Shown piece after piece: positions 1 to 8,315 of a DNA stretch of 64,000 bases (the stretch's first letter is position 1; each line of letters begins with the position of its first letter). Where the stretch lies: assembly GCF_021215455.1 (NCBI RefSeq), contig NZ_JAJPWV010000002.1, positions 911,618 through 975,617 of the forward strand, written 5' to 3'. Under the pieces are notes generated by a model. The model was not told the DNA's origin. It did not search any database and saw only the letters and a program-made list of their open reading frames with translations. This DNA is from Mucilaginibacter roseus (GTDB taxonomy: Bacteria; Bacteroidota; Bacteroidia; Sphingobacteriales; Sphingobacteriaceae). The position numbers were made by a program, and so were the translations under genes.

Positions 1-1058
1 GGTGTAAGCATCTGCATAATGGTACCGCGAATTAAAACACTGACACTATCAAACCCACCCTCAATAAACAGGAATACCAGCGATAAATAGAAATTGCGCG
101 ACAGGCCAAAGCAAATGATAGACAAACCAAAGCCTGCCACCGCGATAAGCAGGTTTCGCCAGGGTTTACCCATGGGCGAAAAGCGGGTCATGCTTAGCAT
201 GGTCAGCACCGCGCCCAATGAGGTTGCGCCACGCATTACCCCAACACCCTCCGGGCCCACATGCAGAATATCCTTTGCAAAAACCGGCAGCAAGGCTACC
301 GCGCCGCCAAAAAACACCGAGAACATATCCAGACTAAGCGCGCCAACCAGCATCTTGGTATTAAACACAAAGCGTATCCCTTCTGAAAGGCTTTTCCATA
401 TTCCCTCTTTAGGAGCAAATACGGGCGGCACCTTTTTTAACAGGCATACGGATATAAAAGCTATAGCTAAAAAAATCACAATCGCTATAAAAGCACCTGT
501 AATACCCATGTAAGCATAAATAAAACTACCCACAACCGGCGCAATTATAGAGGCTATCTGCCAGCTCGAACTGTTCCAGGTGCTGGAATTAGGGTAAACT
601 TCTCGCGGTACACTATTAGCCAGCACCGAAAATGCCGCCGGGGCGTAAAAGGCTCTGGCCAACCCATTAACGAAAAGCATACCGTAAATTATAGGCACTA
701 CCGTGTGCATATGCAAATAATCGCCTGTACCTTTATGCGTAGCCACCATCATCACCAGCGATGAGAAGAATATGGTACCGAATATGAGCAGCAACATTTT
801 GCGCTTCTCCAGCTTGTCGGCAATGTAACCGCCGTAAAGCGATAAGCCTATAGCAGGTATGGCTTCATACAACCCTATCAGCCCAAGGGCAAACTTATCA
901 TGCGTAACATCATAAATGTAGATACCTAATACTACGTTCTGCATTTGGTAAGCGAACGTAAAAAAGAAACGCATGGTTATATACGAGCGGAAATCTTTGA
1001 ACCGCAGGGCGGCAAACGAATCGGTTTTTGTAGATGTGGTACTGTCGGCTTCGGGCAC
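1..1058 (-). CDS. MFS transporter, 3' end cut by the window edge
   Basis: The reverse strand holds one open frame of about 352 codons that runs off the window, so the C-terminus is missing. It alternates hydrophobic helices with short loops. The loop after the second helix carries the MFS signature GGYIADKLEKRK (G-x3-D-x3-K/R-K). The shape fits the EntS/multidrug-efflux branch of the Major Facilitator Superfamily, moving an unknown small molecule across the inner membrane by proton antiport. The start is taken as GTG at 1058. A TATTTTTG box (-7 type) lies at 1075-1082 on the same strand, and a terminator for the preceding gene at 1095-1125 leaves no room for a longer protein. The ATG at 974 would cut into the first helix. 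The substrate cannot be inferred. Confidence 0.85.
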   Translation of the reverse strand, partial: MPEADSTTSTKTDSFAALRFKDFRSYITMRFFFTFAYQMQNVVLGIYIYDVTHDKFALGLIGLYEAIPAIGLSLYGGYIADKLEKRKMLLLIFGTIFFSSLVMMVATHKGTGDYLHMHTVVPIIYGMLFVNGLARAFYAPAAFSVLANSVPREVYPNSSTWNSSSWQIASIIAPVVGSFIYAYMGITGAFIAIVIFLAIAFISVCLLKKVPPVFAPKEGIWKSLSEGIRFVFNTKMLVGALSLDMFSVFFGGAVALLPVFAKDILHVGPEGVGVMRGATSLGAVLTMLSMTRFSPMGKPWRNLLIAVAGFGLSIICFGLSRNFYLSLVFLFIEGGFDSVSVLIRGTIMQMLT

Positions 1059-1094
1059 TTGTTTTTGTTTTGTGCAAAAATAGGTATAAATGAA

Positions 1095-1125
1095 AAAGGC
1101 AGAACCTGTAAAATGTTCTGCCTTT
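1095..1125 (-). terminator. Rho-independent terminator of the M28 peptidase gene
   Basis: An 11-bp perfect stem (AAAGGCAGAAC / GTTCTGCCTTT) with a 9-nt loop lies 22 bp after the M28 stop codon. On the minus strand it ends in a short T-run, and it separates the M28 gene from the MFS gene. Confidence 0.75.
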
Positions 1126-1146
1126 GTAATATTGTTATGGTATAAC

Positions 1147-2526
1147 CTATTTTAACCCATGCTGATCTATTAAATAGATCAATGAAGCCATAGCGGCTGC
1201 ACCCAATTCCAACTCGCGCTTATGTACTTTTTCAAACACATCTGCGGCTGTATGGTGCAGGTCGAAATAACGTTGTGAATCGGGCAAAAAGCTGATCAGG
1301 GTAATATTCGGCACGGTTTCTTTCAACGGTTCTATGTCCGTACCGCCTTCGCCTTTTACCAGCCTGTCGGCCTCGTATGGCTCAAATAATTTCTTCCAAT
1401 TCTTGTTGATTTTAGCTACCACCTCCGGCGAGGCATCAAAACCGAAACCACGTGGCACAAAGCCCCCCTCGTCTGTTTCAATAGCGGCAATATGGTCTTC
1501 CTTGTTCTTGGCGGCAAGCTCGGCATATTTTAAACCACCACGAGTGCCGTTCTCCTCATTCATAAAAAAAACCGCACGTACCGAGTTTTTAGGTTTATAA
1601 TTTAGCGCTTTCAAAATACGTAGCGCCTCGGCTGATTGTACGATGCCCGTACCATCATCATGCGCGCCCTCGGCCAAGTCCCATGAATCCAGGTGACCGC
1701 CTACGGTAATCACTTTTTTAGGATAGTCTGTTCCGGTAAGTTCACCAATAACGTTGTATGATTTTACCTCGGGCAGGGTTTGGCAGCTTTGCTTGAACCA
1801 AAATTTGATCAACGGCAACTTACGCAGCCTTAACATTCCGCTCAGTTTATCAGCAGCCATGGTTGATATGGCCGCGGCGGGGATCATCTTGGTACCTGGT
1901 TCACTTAGCGTACCGCCGGTATGCGGATAGTTATCCAACGCCGGACTTAACGAGCGAACAATAGCGCCAACCGCGCCCAGCTTGGCAGCCTCCGCCGGAC
2001 CAACAAAACGCTGATCGCCAGCCGCACCGTAACCCTGACCTGTCTCGATATAACGCGGGTCAAAAGGGCGGTTAAAAAAAACGATCTTGCCTTTAATCAC
2101 GCTCTCGCCCAGATCCTGCATTTCTTTAATGCTCTTTACCTCGATAACGTTGGCTGTAATACCTGCCGCCGGCGTTGCTATCGACATACCCAGCGCGCAG
2201 ATAGGTACGGATATTTTTTTATTACCATCAATAATAGCACCTTGTTCTTTGGCACCACGTACCCAATGCGGCACCATAACTTCCTGCAGGTAAACACGGT
2301 CAAAACCGTAATCTTCCATCAGTTTTTTACCCCACTCAACCGCTTTTTGCGCATTAGGTGAACCACTTAAACGTGGACCTATTTTTTTGCACAGATAACG
2401 CAGGTTTTCATACCCCTGGCCGTTAACCAGGGCTTCGTCGTAAATTTTACGCATCATTAGCGAGTCCTGCGCTTGTAGCGAGAGTGTACCGAAAAGTATA
2501 GCGGCAGAGAGTAAAAGTTTTTTCAT
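1147..2526 (-). CDS. M28 family zinc aminopeptidase with PA domain, secreted
   Basis: The 459-residue protein starts with a signal peptide (cleavage near residue 20 after LQAQ), so it acts outside the cytoplasm. A PA (protease-associated) domain at about 120-240 precedes the catalytic M28 core. The binuclear zinc site is visible: H278 and D280 in GGHLDSWD, D290 in HDDG, the catalytic pair EE at 324-325, D352 in TDEGG, and a late H in LHHTAADVF. The protein would remove N-terminal residues from peptides, probably for nutrition. A TATCTTTG -7 box at 2546-2553 lies just upstream of ATG 2526, so it is probably transcribed alone. Family assignment is firm; substrate preference is unknown. Confidence 0.93.
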   Translation of the reverse strand: MKKLLLSAAILFGTLSLQAQDSLMMRKIYDEALVNGQGYENLRYLCKKIGPRLSGSPNAQKAVEWGKKLMEDYGFDRVYLQEVMVPHWVRGAKEQGAIIDGNKKISVPICALGMSIATPAAGITANVIEVKSIKEMQDLGESVIKGKIVFFNRPFDPRYIETGQGYGAAGDQRFVGPAEAAKLGAVGAIVRSLSPALDNYPHTGGTLSEPGTKMIPAAAISTMAADKLSGMLRLRKLPLIKFWFKQSCQTLPEVKSYNVIGELTGTDYPKKVITVGGHLDSWDLAEGAHDDGTGIVQSAEALRILKALNYKPKNSVRAVFFMNEENGTRGGLKYAELAAKNKEDHIAAIETDEGGFVPRGFGFDASPEVVAKINKNWKKLFEPYEADRLVKGEGGTDIEPLKETVPNITLISFLPDSQRYFDLHHTAADVFEKVHKRELELGAAAMASLIYLIDQHGLK

Positions 2527-2640
2527 GTATTGAAGTCAGTTTCAACAAAGATAAATTTTAACGGAGATTTTAGGCAGATGGCGTGAAGATTAAGTATTGG
2601 AAATGCTTGTTCCCTAAAAAAGTTAATATGCTTTTTTGTT

Positions 2641-2672
2641 AAGTCCTCCCCTTTGGGAGGATTCAGGATATC
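2641..2672. repeat. Short dispersed CT-rich hairpin repeat, copy 1
   Basis: The stretch CCTCCC-CTTT-GGGAGG (2645-2660) is followed by ATTCAGGA. A close relative lies at 56541-56571 (CTCCCC-CTC-GGGGAG then GATTTAGGA), also just after a minus-strand gene end. This copy starts within a few bases of the recG stop codon. It has no T-run on the minus strand, so it is better read as a dispersed intergenic repeat than as a terminator. Confidence 0.5.
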
Positions 2673-2673
2673 T

Positions 2674-4794
2674 CTACGATATTTTATCCCACGATAAGCC
2701 TGCATTTTTCGACTGGCTTGCCTGGTGCAGTATCTGGTTTTCAGGATGAGTAAGTTGCGGATCTTTTTCAAAAATATCTTCCACACACTTGCGCACCTGC
2801 ATCAGTAACTCCTGATCTGTGGCCAGATTAGCAACCTTGAGGTCGAGTACACCGCTTTGTTGAGTGCCTTCAATGTTGCCAGGCCCCCGCAGTTGCAGGT
2901 CTATCTCTGATATTTCGAACCCATTATTCGTTTTTACCATGGTATCCAGGCGGATACGGCCATCGTTGCTCAGCTTGTTGCTGCTCATCAATATACAATA
3001 CGATTGCTCGGCACCACGCCCTACCCGGCCCCGCAACTGGTGCAACTGCGACAGCCCGAAACGTTCGGCATTTTCAATGATCATCACCGAGGCGTTGGGC
3101 ACATTTACGCCCACTTCGATCACCGTAGTTGCAACCATTATTTGTGTTTGAGCGTTGATAAACCGCTGCATTTCTTCTTCCTTAACAGCGGCGGGTATTT
3201 TGCCATGCACAATGCTGATCTGGTACTTGGGCAAGGGGAATTCACGGCGCATGGTTTCAATGCCTTCTTCCAGGTTTTTGAGGTCGAGTTTTTCGCTTTC
3301 CTTTATCAGCGGGTACACTACATATATTTGCCTGCCCTTGGCTATTTCCTCACGCATCATACCAAACATGCGCAGGCGCTGGCTCTCGTAAAAGTGTACC
3401 GTTTCAATAGGTTTACGCCCGGCGGGCAGCTCATCAATTACTGATACATCCAGGTCGCCATACATGGTCATGGCCAGGGTGCGCGGTATGGGGGTGGCCG
3501 TCATTACCAGTACATGCGGGGGCACCACATTTTTACGCCATAGTTTTGAGCGTTGCTCCACACCAAAACGATGTTGCTCATCAATAACCACAAAACCCAG
3601 ATTTTTATATTGCACGGCATCCTCTATCAAAGCATGGGTACCTATCAATATTTTAAGCTCGCCGCTAAGCAGGCGTTCGTGAATTATCTTGCGTTGTTTT
3701 TTAGGGGTAGAACCGGTAAGCAAGGCCACCTCCACAAAATCATCGCCCACCAGACTTTTCACAGTTTGGTAATGCTGACTGGCCAATATCTCGGTAGGCG
3801 CCATCATACAAGCCTGAAAGCCGTTATCAATGGCGATAAGGATGCTCATCAACGCCACAACGGTTTTACCGCTGCCTACATCACCCTGTAGCAAACGGTT
3901 CATTTGCACACCACGCTGAGTATCTATCCTAATCTCCTTTAGCACCCGCTTTTGCGCGTTGGTTAACGGAAAGGGCAACTTATCATTATAAAAGCCATTA
4001 AAGTAATGGCCTACCTTATCAAAAATATTACCCTTAAATTTTTGTGTACGGTATAGCTTGTTTTTAAGCAGTTTATATTGTAAAAAGAAAAGTTCTTCAA
4101 ATTTGAGGCGGTGCTGAGCTTCATTCAATTTATTGGCATCATCCGGAAAGTGCATTTGCCGGTAAGCCTCGCGCCTGTCCATTAGGCGGTATTTGTTGAT
4201 GATGTATTGCGGTAAATTCTCTTGCAGATAGCGCGCGTACTCTTCAATCAATATAGTGGTAAGCTTTTGTATGCCCTTACTATCTAAACTGAATTGCTTT
4301 AACTTTTCGGTAGAGTTATAGGCAGGCTGCAGGGTTAGGTTTCCCTGCCGCTTGATGGCCTGTGGCGAGTATTGCTCCATTTCCGGGTGCGACATTTGGG
4401 GCCGCCCGTTAAACATGCCCGGCTTACCGAAAATGATATAAGCTTTGCCTACACGCAGACTTTTCTCGACCCAGGTAACGCCCTGGAACCATACCAATTC
4501 TATCTGGCCGGTATCATCCTGCGCCTGTACCACAAGGCGTTTGGCGCGCTTTTCGCCGATTATCTCTTTACGCAGAAGCCTAACGATAACTTGCACATAA
4601 GGCATTTCGGGATGTATATCCTTAACCTTATAAAACCGTGTGCGGTCAATGTATTTATAAGGAAAATGCCGCAGCAGGTCGGCATAAGTAAAAATAGCGA
4701 GCTCCTTCTTAAGCACTTCGGCTCGAGCCGGGCCTACACCCTTTAAATATTCAATGGGCGTTTCAAAAGGGGATGCGCTCCTACTAAGTTCCAA
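2674..4794 (-). CDS. recG: ATP-dependent DNA helicase RecG
   Basis: The 706-residue protein matches RecG in length and order. An N-terminal wedge (OB-fold) domain covers about 60-180, followed by the superfamily 2 helicase core. Walker A is GDVGSGKT (304-311), motif II is DEQH (405-408), and motif III is MTATPIPRT. The C-terminal part has the RecG-typical RLGQLHQLRGRVGRG-like motif and a GPGNIEGTQQSG segment. RecG remodels stalled forks and Holliday junctions in the cytoplasm. The gene lies 16 bp downstream of ridA on the same strand and may be cotranscribed with it. Confidence 0.97.
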   Translation of the reverse strand: MELSRSASPFETPIEYLKGVGPARAEVLKKELAIFTYADLLRHFPYKYIDRTRFYKVKDIHPEMPYVQVIVRLLRKEIIGEKRAKRLVVQAQDDTGQIELVWFQGVTWVEKSLRVGKAYIIFGKPGMFNGRPQMSHPEMEQYSPQAIKRQGNLTLQPAYNSTEKLKQFSLDSKGIQKLTTILIEEYARYLQENLPQYIINKYRLMDRREAYRQMHFPDDANKLNEAQHRLKFEELFFLQYKLLKNKLYRTQKFKGNIFDKVGHYFNGFYNDKLPFPLTNAQKRVLKEIRIDTQRGVQMNRLLQGDVGSGKTVVALMSILIAIDNGFQACMMAPTEILASQHYQTVKSLVGDDFVEVALLTGSTPKKQRKIIHERLLSGELKILIGTHALIEDAVQYKNLGFVVIDEQHRFGVEQRSKLWRKNVVPPHVLVMTATPIPRTLAMTMYGDLDVSVIDELPAGRKPIETVHFYESQRLRMFGMMREEIAKGRQIYVVYPLIKESEKLDLKNLEEGIETMRREFPLPKYQISIVHGKIPAAVKEEEMQRFINAQTQIMVATTVIEVGVNVPNASVMIIENAERFGLSQLHQLRGRVGRGAEQSYCILMSSNKLSNDGRIRLDTMVKTNNGFEISEIDLQLRGPGNIEGTQQSGVLDLKVANLATDQELLMQVRKCVEDIFEKDPQLTHPENQILHQASQSKNAGLSWDKIS

Positions 4795-4810
4795 TCAGAT
4801 TAAATATTGA

Positions 4811-5191
4811 TTATTCAACCAACGCAACCACCGATATTTCAACATTCACATTTTTAGGCAATGCGGCTACCTGTACAGTTTCGCGTGCCGGAAAATTATC
4901 GGTAAAATATGAACCATAAACTTCATTCACTGTAGCGAAGTCATTCATATCTTTTAAAAAAATACCCGTTTTTATAACACTGCTAAAATCGGCACCGGCT
5001 TCGGTCAATATGGCTTTCAGGTTTTCCATTACCTGCTTGGTCTCGGTTTTCACGTCGTCAAGCACTAATTCGCCAGTGGCAGGATTAAGCGCAATCTGGC
5101 CTGAAACAAATAAAAAGCCATTAGCTTTTACTGCCTGGCTGTATGGCCCAATCGGCGCCGGGGCATTGGTAGTGTTTATTATAGTTTTCAT
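4811..5191 (-). CDS. ridA: RidA family reactive intermediate/imine deaminase
   Basis: A 126-residue single-domain protein of the YjgF/YER057c/UK114 family. The markers are PIGPYSQAVKANGFLFVSGQ at the N-terminus and the substrate-binding Arg in FPARETVQVAALP near residue 104. RidA hydrolyses reactive enamines and imines released by PLP enzymes such as threonine dehydratase, protecting PLP-dependent metabolism. It forms a trimer in the cytoplasm. Its ATG overlaps the stop codon of a small upstream membrane-protein gene (ATGA), so the two are probably translationally coupled. recG follows 16 bp downstream. Confidence 0.96.
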   Translation of the reverse strand: MKTIINTTNAPAPIGPYSQAVKANGFLFVSGQIALNPATGELVLDDVKTETKQVMENLKAILTEAGADFSSVIKTGIFLKDMNDFATVNEVYGSYFTDNFPARETVQVAALPKNVNVEISVVALVE

Positions 5192-5331
5192 TTTTTGAGG
5201 ATAAAAAGGTCAATCAGTTTCCAGATTATGCCTGCCAAAAACATAATTATGGCTATGGCATTAATGGTATGCATCACCTTTAAATTAAAGTTAGTTGGCC
5301 TGTTCGGGTCTTTTTTCCGGAAAAAGTACAT
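5188..5331 (-). CDS. Small single-span membrane protein, 47 residues
   Basis: Reading the minus strand from ATG 5331 gives 47 codons ending in TGA that overlaps the ridA start as ATGA. The sequence opens with the basic segment MYFFRKKDPNRP. A hydrophobic stretch follows from about residue 22 to 44 (TINAIAIIMFLAGIIWKLI) and ends in LKK, as in a small inner-membrane protein. A TAAATTTG -7 box lies at 5336-5343, only 4 bp before the ATG, so the mRNA could be leaderless. The function is unknown. The coupling to ridA, good coding appearance and membrane topology argue that the gene is real. Confidence 0.72.
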   Translation of the reverse strand: MYFFRKKDPNRPTNFNLKVMHTINAIAIIMFLAGIIWKLIDLFILKK

Positions 5332-5353
5332 AGCACAAATTTAGTAAAAAAAA

Positions 5354-5380
5354 GAAGGCTCCGGGTTATCCGGAGCCTTC
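5354..5380 (-). terminator. Strong terminator of ompA
   Basis: A perfect 11-bp stem (GAAGGCTCCGG / CCGGAGCCTTC) with loop GTTAT lies 32 bp past the ompA stop. A run of T follows on the minus strand (plus-strand A-run 5346-5353). Confidence 0.92.
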
Positions 5381-5411
5381 GATATGATCTTTAAAAAGAA
5401 TCGATCAAAAA

Positions 5412-6755
5412 TTATTTGCTGAATTCAACACGACGGTTTAATACACGTCCTTCTTCAGTTGAGTTGTCAGCAACCGGGTTAGTTTCGCCGTAACCTTTTA
5501 CTTTAACTTTTTTAGCGTCAACACCAGAGTTAACTAAGTAAGTTTTTACTGAATTAGCGCGGTCTTTAGAAAGTTGCATGTTGTGAGCAGCAGTACCTTC
5601 TGATGAAGCATAACCTTTAACAGTTACAGTAGCACCTGATGAACGCAAATCAGCTGAAGTAGCGTCAAGAGCTGGGTAAGCAGAAGTTCTTAATACTGAA
5701 CTATCAAATTCAAACTGGATGTTTGAGTAAGCAGCACCAGCTTCAGTAGAGTCAGCTTTAGGGAATACGATAGCGCAACCAGCACCATCAACCACTGTAC
5801 CAGCAGGAGTGTTAGGGCATTTGTCGAATTGATCAGATACACCGTCACCGTCTGAATCTTTTTTCAGGTCGCTAACTGCAGTTTCAACTGATGATACACG
5901 GCCTTTAAGAGCTTCAACTTCCTGACGTAAAGTTTCGTCATAAAGTTCGTCATACATCATAGCAACTGGGTTTACCCAATCCAGGTTCGGTTTTGAGCTT
6001 GAACCCAGGGTAAACTCTAAACCTGCATAACCGTAAGACCATTTGTCGCGAGTTGGGAATCCTCTTTTGTAACCGTCAAAGTTATCACCGTCAACAAAGT
6101 TTACAGTGTAACCTAAGTTCAGGGCAACACCATCGCTTAAACGGAATTTAACACCAGCACCTACAGGGATAACCAATTCTTTGATGTATTTGTCATCATT
6201 GTTGTATGGTTGCAATTCGCCACCAGCGGTTTGAGTAGTTTTTGGTTTGTACATTGCTAAACCTGCACCAGCATTCAGGAAGAAGTTAACTGAATTTTTG
6301 CGGTGTAAGAAATCGATGCTACCAAAGTTCCACTGACCACCTAAGGTAGCAGACCAGAAACGGGTTTCAAATTCTTTCTCAGTGTAAGTAGCCGGATCAA
6401 CGTTTTCAACGTCGTTATTGTTACCGCCAACTTTACCACCGTGCAAGTCTAAAATTAAACCGAAGCTGTGTGAAAGTTGCTGACGGAATGATAGGCCGTA
6501 ACCTAAGTTAAGATCTGCTTTTAGGTAATCATTGGTACCGCCTAAAGCGCTGAATGGTGAAGTTACACCACCGTTGATACCGATGCTAAAAGTTCTGTAC
6601 TGACCTAAGCCACCAAATACCTTGGCGGTAGTAGGCTCTGTCGACGTAGAAGTTGTTGCTGTTGAGGTTGAATCTGTTTGTGCGAAAGCCACACTCACAG
6701 CCATCAAAGAAGCGAACGATAACGCGACTGTTTTCTTCAATGTAGAATAATTCAT
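5412..6755 (-). CDS. OmpA family outer-membrane protein
   Basis: This 447-residue protein has a signal peptide (about 1-25, ending VAFA) and a Ser/Thr-rich stretch. An N-terminal beta-barrel domain runs from about 45 to 260. A short coiled-coil-like segment comes next, then a calcium-type thrombospondin-3 linker (DSDGDGVSDQFDKCPNTPAG, about 305-325). The C-terminal OmpA peptidoglycan-binding domain (about 345-447) carries FEFDSSVLR, the helix LSKDRANSVKTYL, and GYGETNPVADN with the final NRRVEF. It should anchor the outer membrane to peptidoglycan and is probably abundant. It has its own promoter box and a strong terminator, so it is monocistronic. Confidence 0.94.
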   Translation of the reverse strand: MNYSTLKKTVALSFASLMAVSVAFAQTDSTSTATTSTSTEPTTAKVFGGLGQYRTFSIGINGGVTSPFSALGGTNDYLKADLNLGYGLSFRQQLSHSFGLILDLHGGKVGGNNNDVENVDPATYTEKEFETRFWSATLGGQWNFGSIDFLHRKNSVNFFLNAGAGLAMYKPKTTQTAGGELQPYNNDDKYIKELVIPVGAGVKFRLSDGVALNLGYTVNFVDGDNFDGYKRGFPTRDKWSYGYAGLEFTLGSSSKPNLDWVNPVAMMYDELYDETLRQEVEALKGRVSSVETAVSDLKKDSDGDGVSDQFDKCPNTPAGTVVDGAGCAIVFPKADSTEAGAAYSNIQFEFDSSVLRTSAYPALDATSADLRSSGATVTVKGYASSEGTAAHNMQLSKDRANSVKTYLVNSGVDAKKVKVKGYGETNPVADNSTEEGRVLNRRVEFSK

Positions 6756-6792
6756 AGTTTTAAGATTAAACGATTTTAATTGTGATTTTTTT

Positions 6793-6827
6793 CAAAAATA
6801 CTAATTATGTTTGAAATCAATACCAAA
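6793..6827 (-). promoter_or_regulatory. Putative Bacteroidota-type promoter of ompA
   Basis: On the minus strand TATTTTTG (plus 6793-6800) matches the TAnnTTTG -7 consensus. A TTG at 6820-6818 (17 bp spacer) or a TTTG at 6827-6824 (23 bp) could serve as the -33 element. The predicted leader is about 35-40 nt. Confidence 0.5.
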
Positions 6828-6905
6828 TTTTGTTCCAAAAATTAAAGCTATAACACTGCCTGCACTGTAATTGTTTTTGGATTTTCAAATTTTAATAATC
6901 CCAGT

Positions 6906-8198
6906 ATGAAATACCTACCCATTGATAATGAACTATTTATAAATAATAGAAAAAATTTCGTTTCGCGATTAAAACCATCATCAATAGCTATTTTTCACTC
7001 CAATGACGAATATCCGCGAAATGGCGATCAAACGTTCATTTTTAAGCAAAATCCCGATTTTTTTTATTTATCAGGCATAGATCAGGAGCAAAGTATACTC
7101 ATTTTGTTTCCTGACTGTCCTAATATCCTATACAGAGAAGTACTTTTTTTAAGACAAACCAGCGAACTTATTGCCATATGGGAGGGGCATAAGTATACTA
7201 TTGAAGAAGCACGCGCTGCATCAGGCATAGAAAATATCTACTGGCTGCATGATTATGACAGCATACTGCATAGCATAATAAACTATGCCGACAACATTTA
7301 CCTTAATACTAACGAGAACGACCGCTATTTGCATACGGTACCTTACCGCGATCTCCGCATGATCAATGAACTGAAGGCGAAGTACCCTTTACACCAATAT
7401 CAGCGTTCGGCACCCATCCTGCGCGATCTGCGCCCGGTAAAATCAGACATCGAGGTGCAGCTTACCAAAAAAGCCTGTGAAATTACCCGCGACGCCTTTA
7501 TACGCGTACTTAAATTTGTAAAGCCCGGTGTTACCGAATATGAAATAGAAGCCGAGGTTACCCACGAGTTTTTACGCCAGCGCGCTACCGGGCACGGTTA
7601 TAATCCTATTATCGCGTCGGGCAAAAACGCTATAGTATTACATTATAATGATAACAACCAGTTATGCCATGACGGCGATGTAATTCTATTTGATTTTGGT
7701 GCCGAGTACGCCAACTACAACGCCGACCTGAGCCGCTCAATACCGGTTAACGGCCGCTTTACCCCTCGCCAGCGCGATGTATATAATGCGGTATTGCGCG
7801 TTATGCGCGAGGCAACCAAGCTAATTGTTGTAGGTACGGTTTCACCAGAGTATCATGAGGAAGTGGGCAGGATCATGACCAGCGAACTTATTGGCCTAGG
7901 CTTATTAAAGAAGCATGAAGTAGACCGGCAAGACCCTAAGATGCCTTTGTATAAAAAGTATTTTATGCACGGTACCTCACATCACCTGGGTATCGACGTG
8001 CATGATTACGCCAGCCGTTATAAGCCTTTTGAGTCAGGCAATATCCTAACTTGCGAACCCGGAATTTACATACCTGAAGAAGGCCTGGGCATACGTATCG
8101 AAAACGATATATTGATAACAGCAGATGGGAACATTGACCTGATGGCCGATATACCGGTTGAGACTGAACATATCGAGGAAATTATGAATGGTAAATAA
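6906..8198 (+). CDS. pepP: Xaa-Pro aminopeptidase (M24B)
   Basis: The 430-residue protein has the aminopeptidase P layout. An N-terminal creatinase-like domain (about 1-170, with QNPDFFYLSGIDQ) is followed by a pita-bread M24 domain. All five metal ligands are visible: D263 in LFDFGAEY, D274 in NADLSRS, H359/H360 in HGTSHHLG, E384 in TCEPGIYIP and E399 in IRIENDI. It releases N-terminal residues next to proline, in the cytoplasm. It is transcribed divergently from ompA across a 150-bp A/T-rich gap. Confidence 0.96.
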   Translation: MKYLPIDNELFINNRKNFVSRLKPSSIAIFHSNDEYPRNGDQTFIFKQNPDFFYLSGIDQEQSILILFPDCPNILYREVLFLRQTSELIAIWEGHKYTIEEARAASGIENIYWLHDYDSILHSIINYADNIYLNTNENDRYLHTVPYRDLRMINELKAKYPLHQYQRSAPILRDLRPVKSDIEVQLTKKACEITRDAFIRVLKFVKPGVTEYEIEAEVTHEFLRQRATGHGYNPIIASGKNAIVLHYNDNNQLCHDGDVILFDFGAEYANYNADLSRSIPVNGRFTPRQRDVYNAVLRVMREATKLIVVGTVSPEYHEEVGRIMTSELIGLGLLKKHEVDRQDPKMPLYKKYFMHGTSHHLGIDVHDYASRYKPFESGNILTCEPGIYIPEEGLGIRIENDILITADGNIDLMADIPVETEHIEEIMNGK

Positions 8199-8275
8199 TG
8201 CCTTATTAAGCAATAGGATATAATTAATTATTTTTTAAATAAAAATTAATTATTCGTTTTTATTTTGATCTTAAA

Positions 8276-8315
8276 GTTAGGTTTGTTTTATTAGCGGAAA
8301 TAAAACAAACCTAAC
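8276..8315. repeat. Perfect 17-bp inverted repeat abutting a start codon
   Basis: GTTAGGTTTGTTTTATT (8276-8292) and its exact reverse complement (8299-8315) flank the 6-nt loop AGCGGA. The right arm ends one base before ATG 8316. The left arm includes TAGGTTTG (8278-8285), a match to the -7 box. No T-run follows. It could be an operator, an RNA hairpin hiding the start, or both. Confidence 0.7.

Noticed and set aside
94..513. Open frame of 139 codons on the plus strand
   Set aside because: It lies opposite the MFS gene, whose minus-strand frame shows clear transporter motifs. It is an antisense shadow.
945..1145. Open frame of 66 codons on the plus strand
   Set aside because: It overlaps the start of the MFS gene and the M28 terminator and has no protein-like features.
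2523..2786. Open frame of 87 codons on the minus strand
   Set aside because: It lies across the recG end, a dispersed repeat and the M28 start region. It has no signal or fold and would overlap recG.
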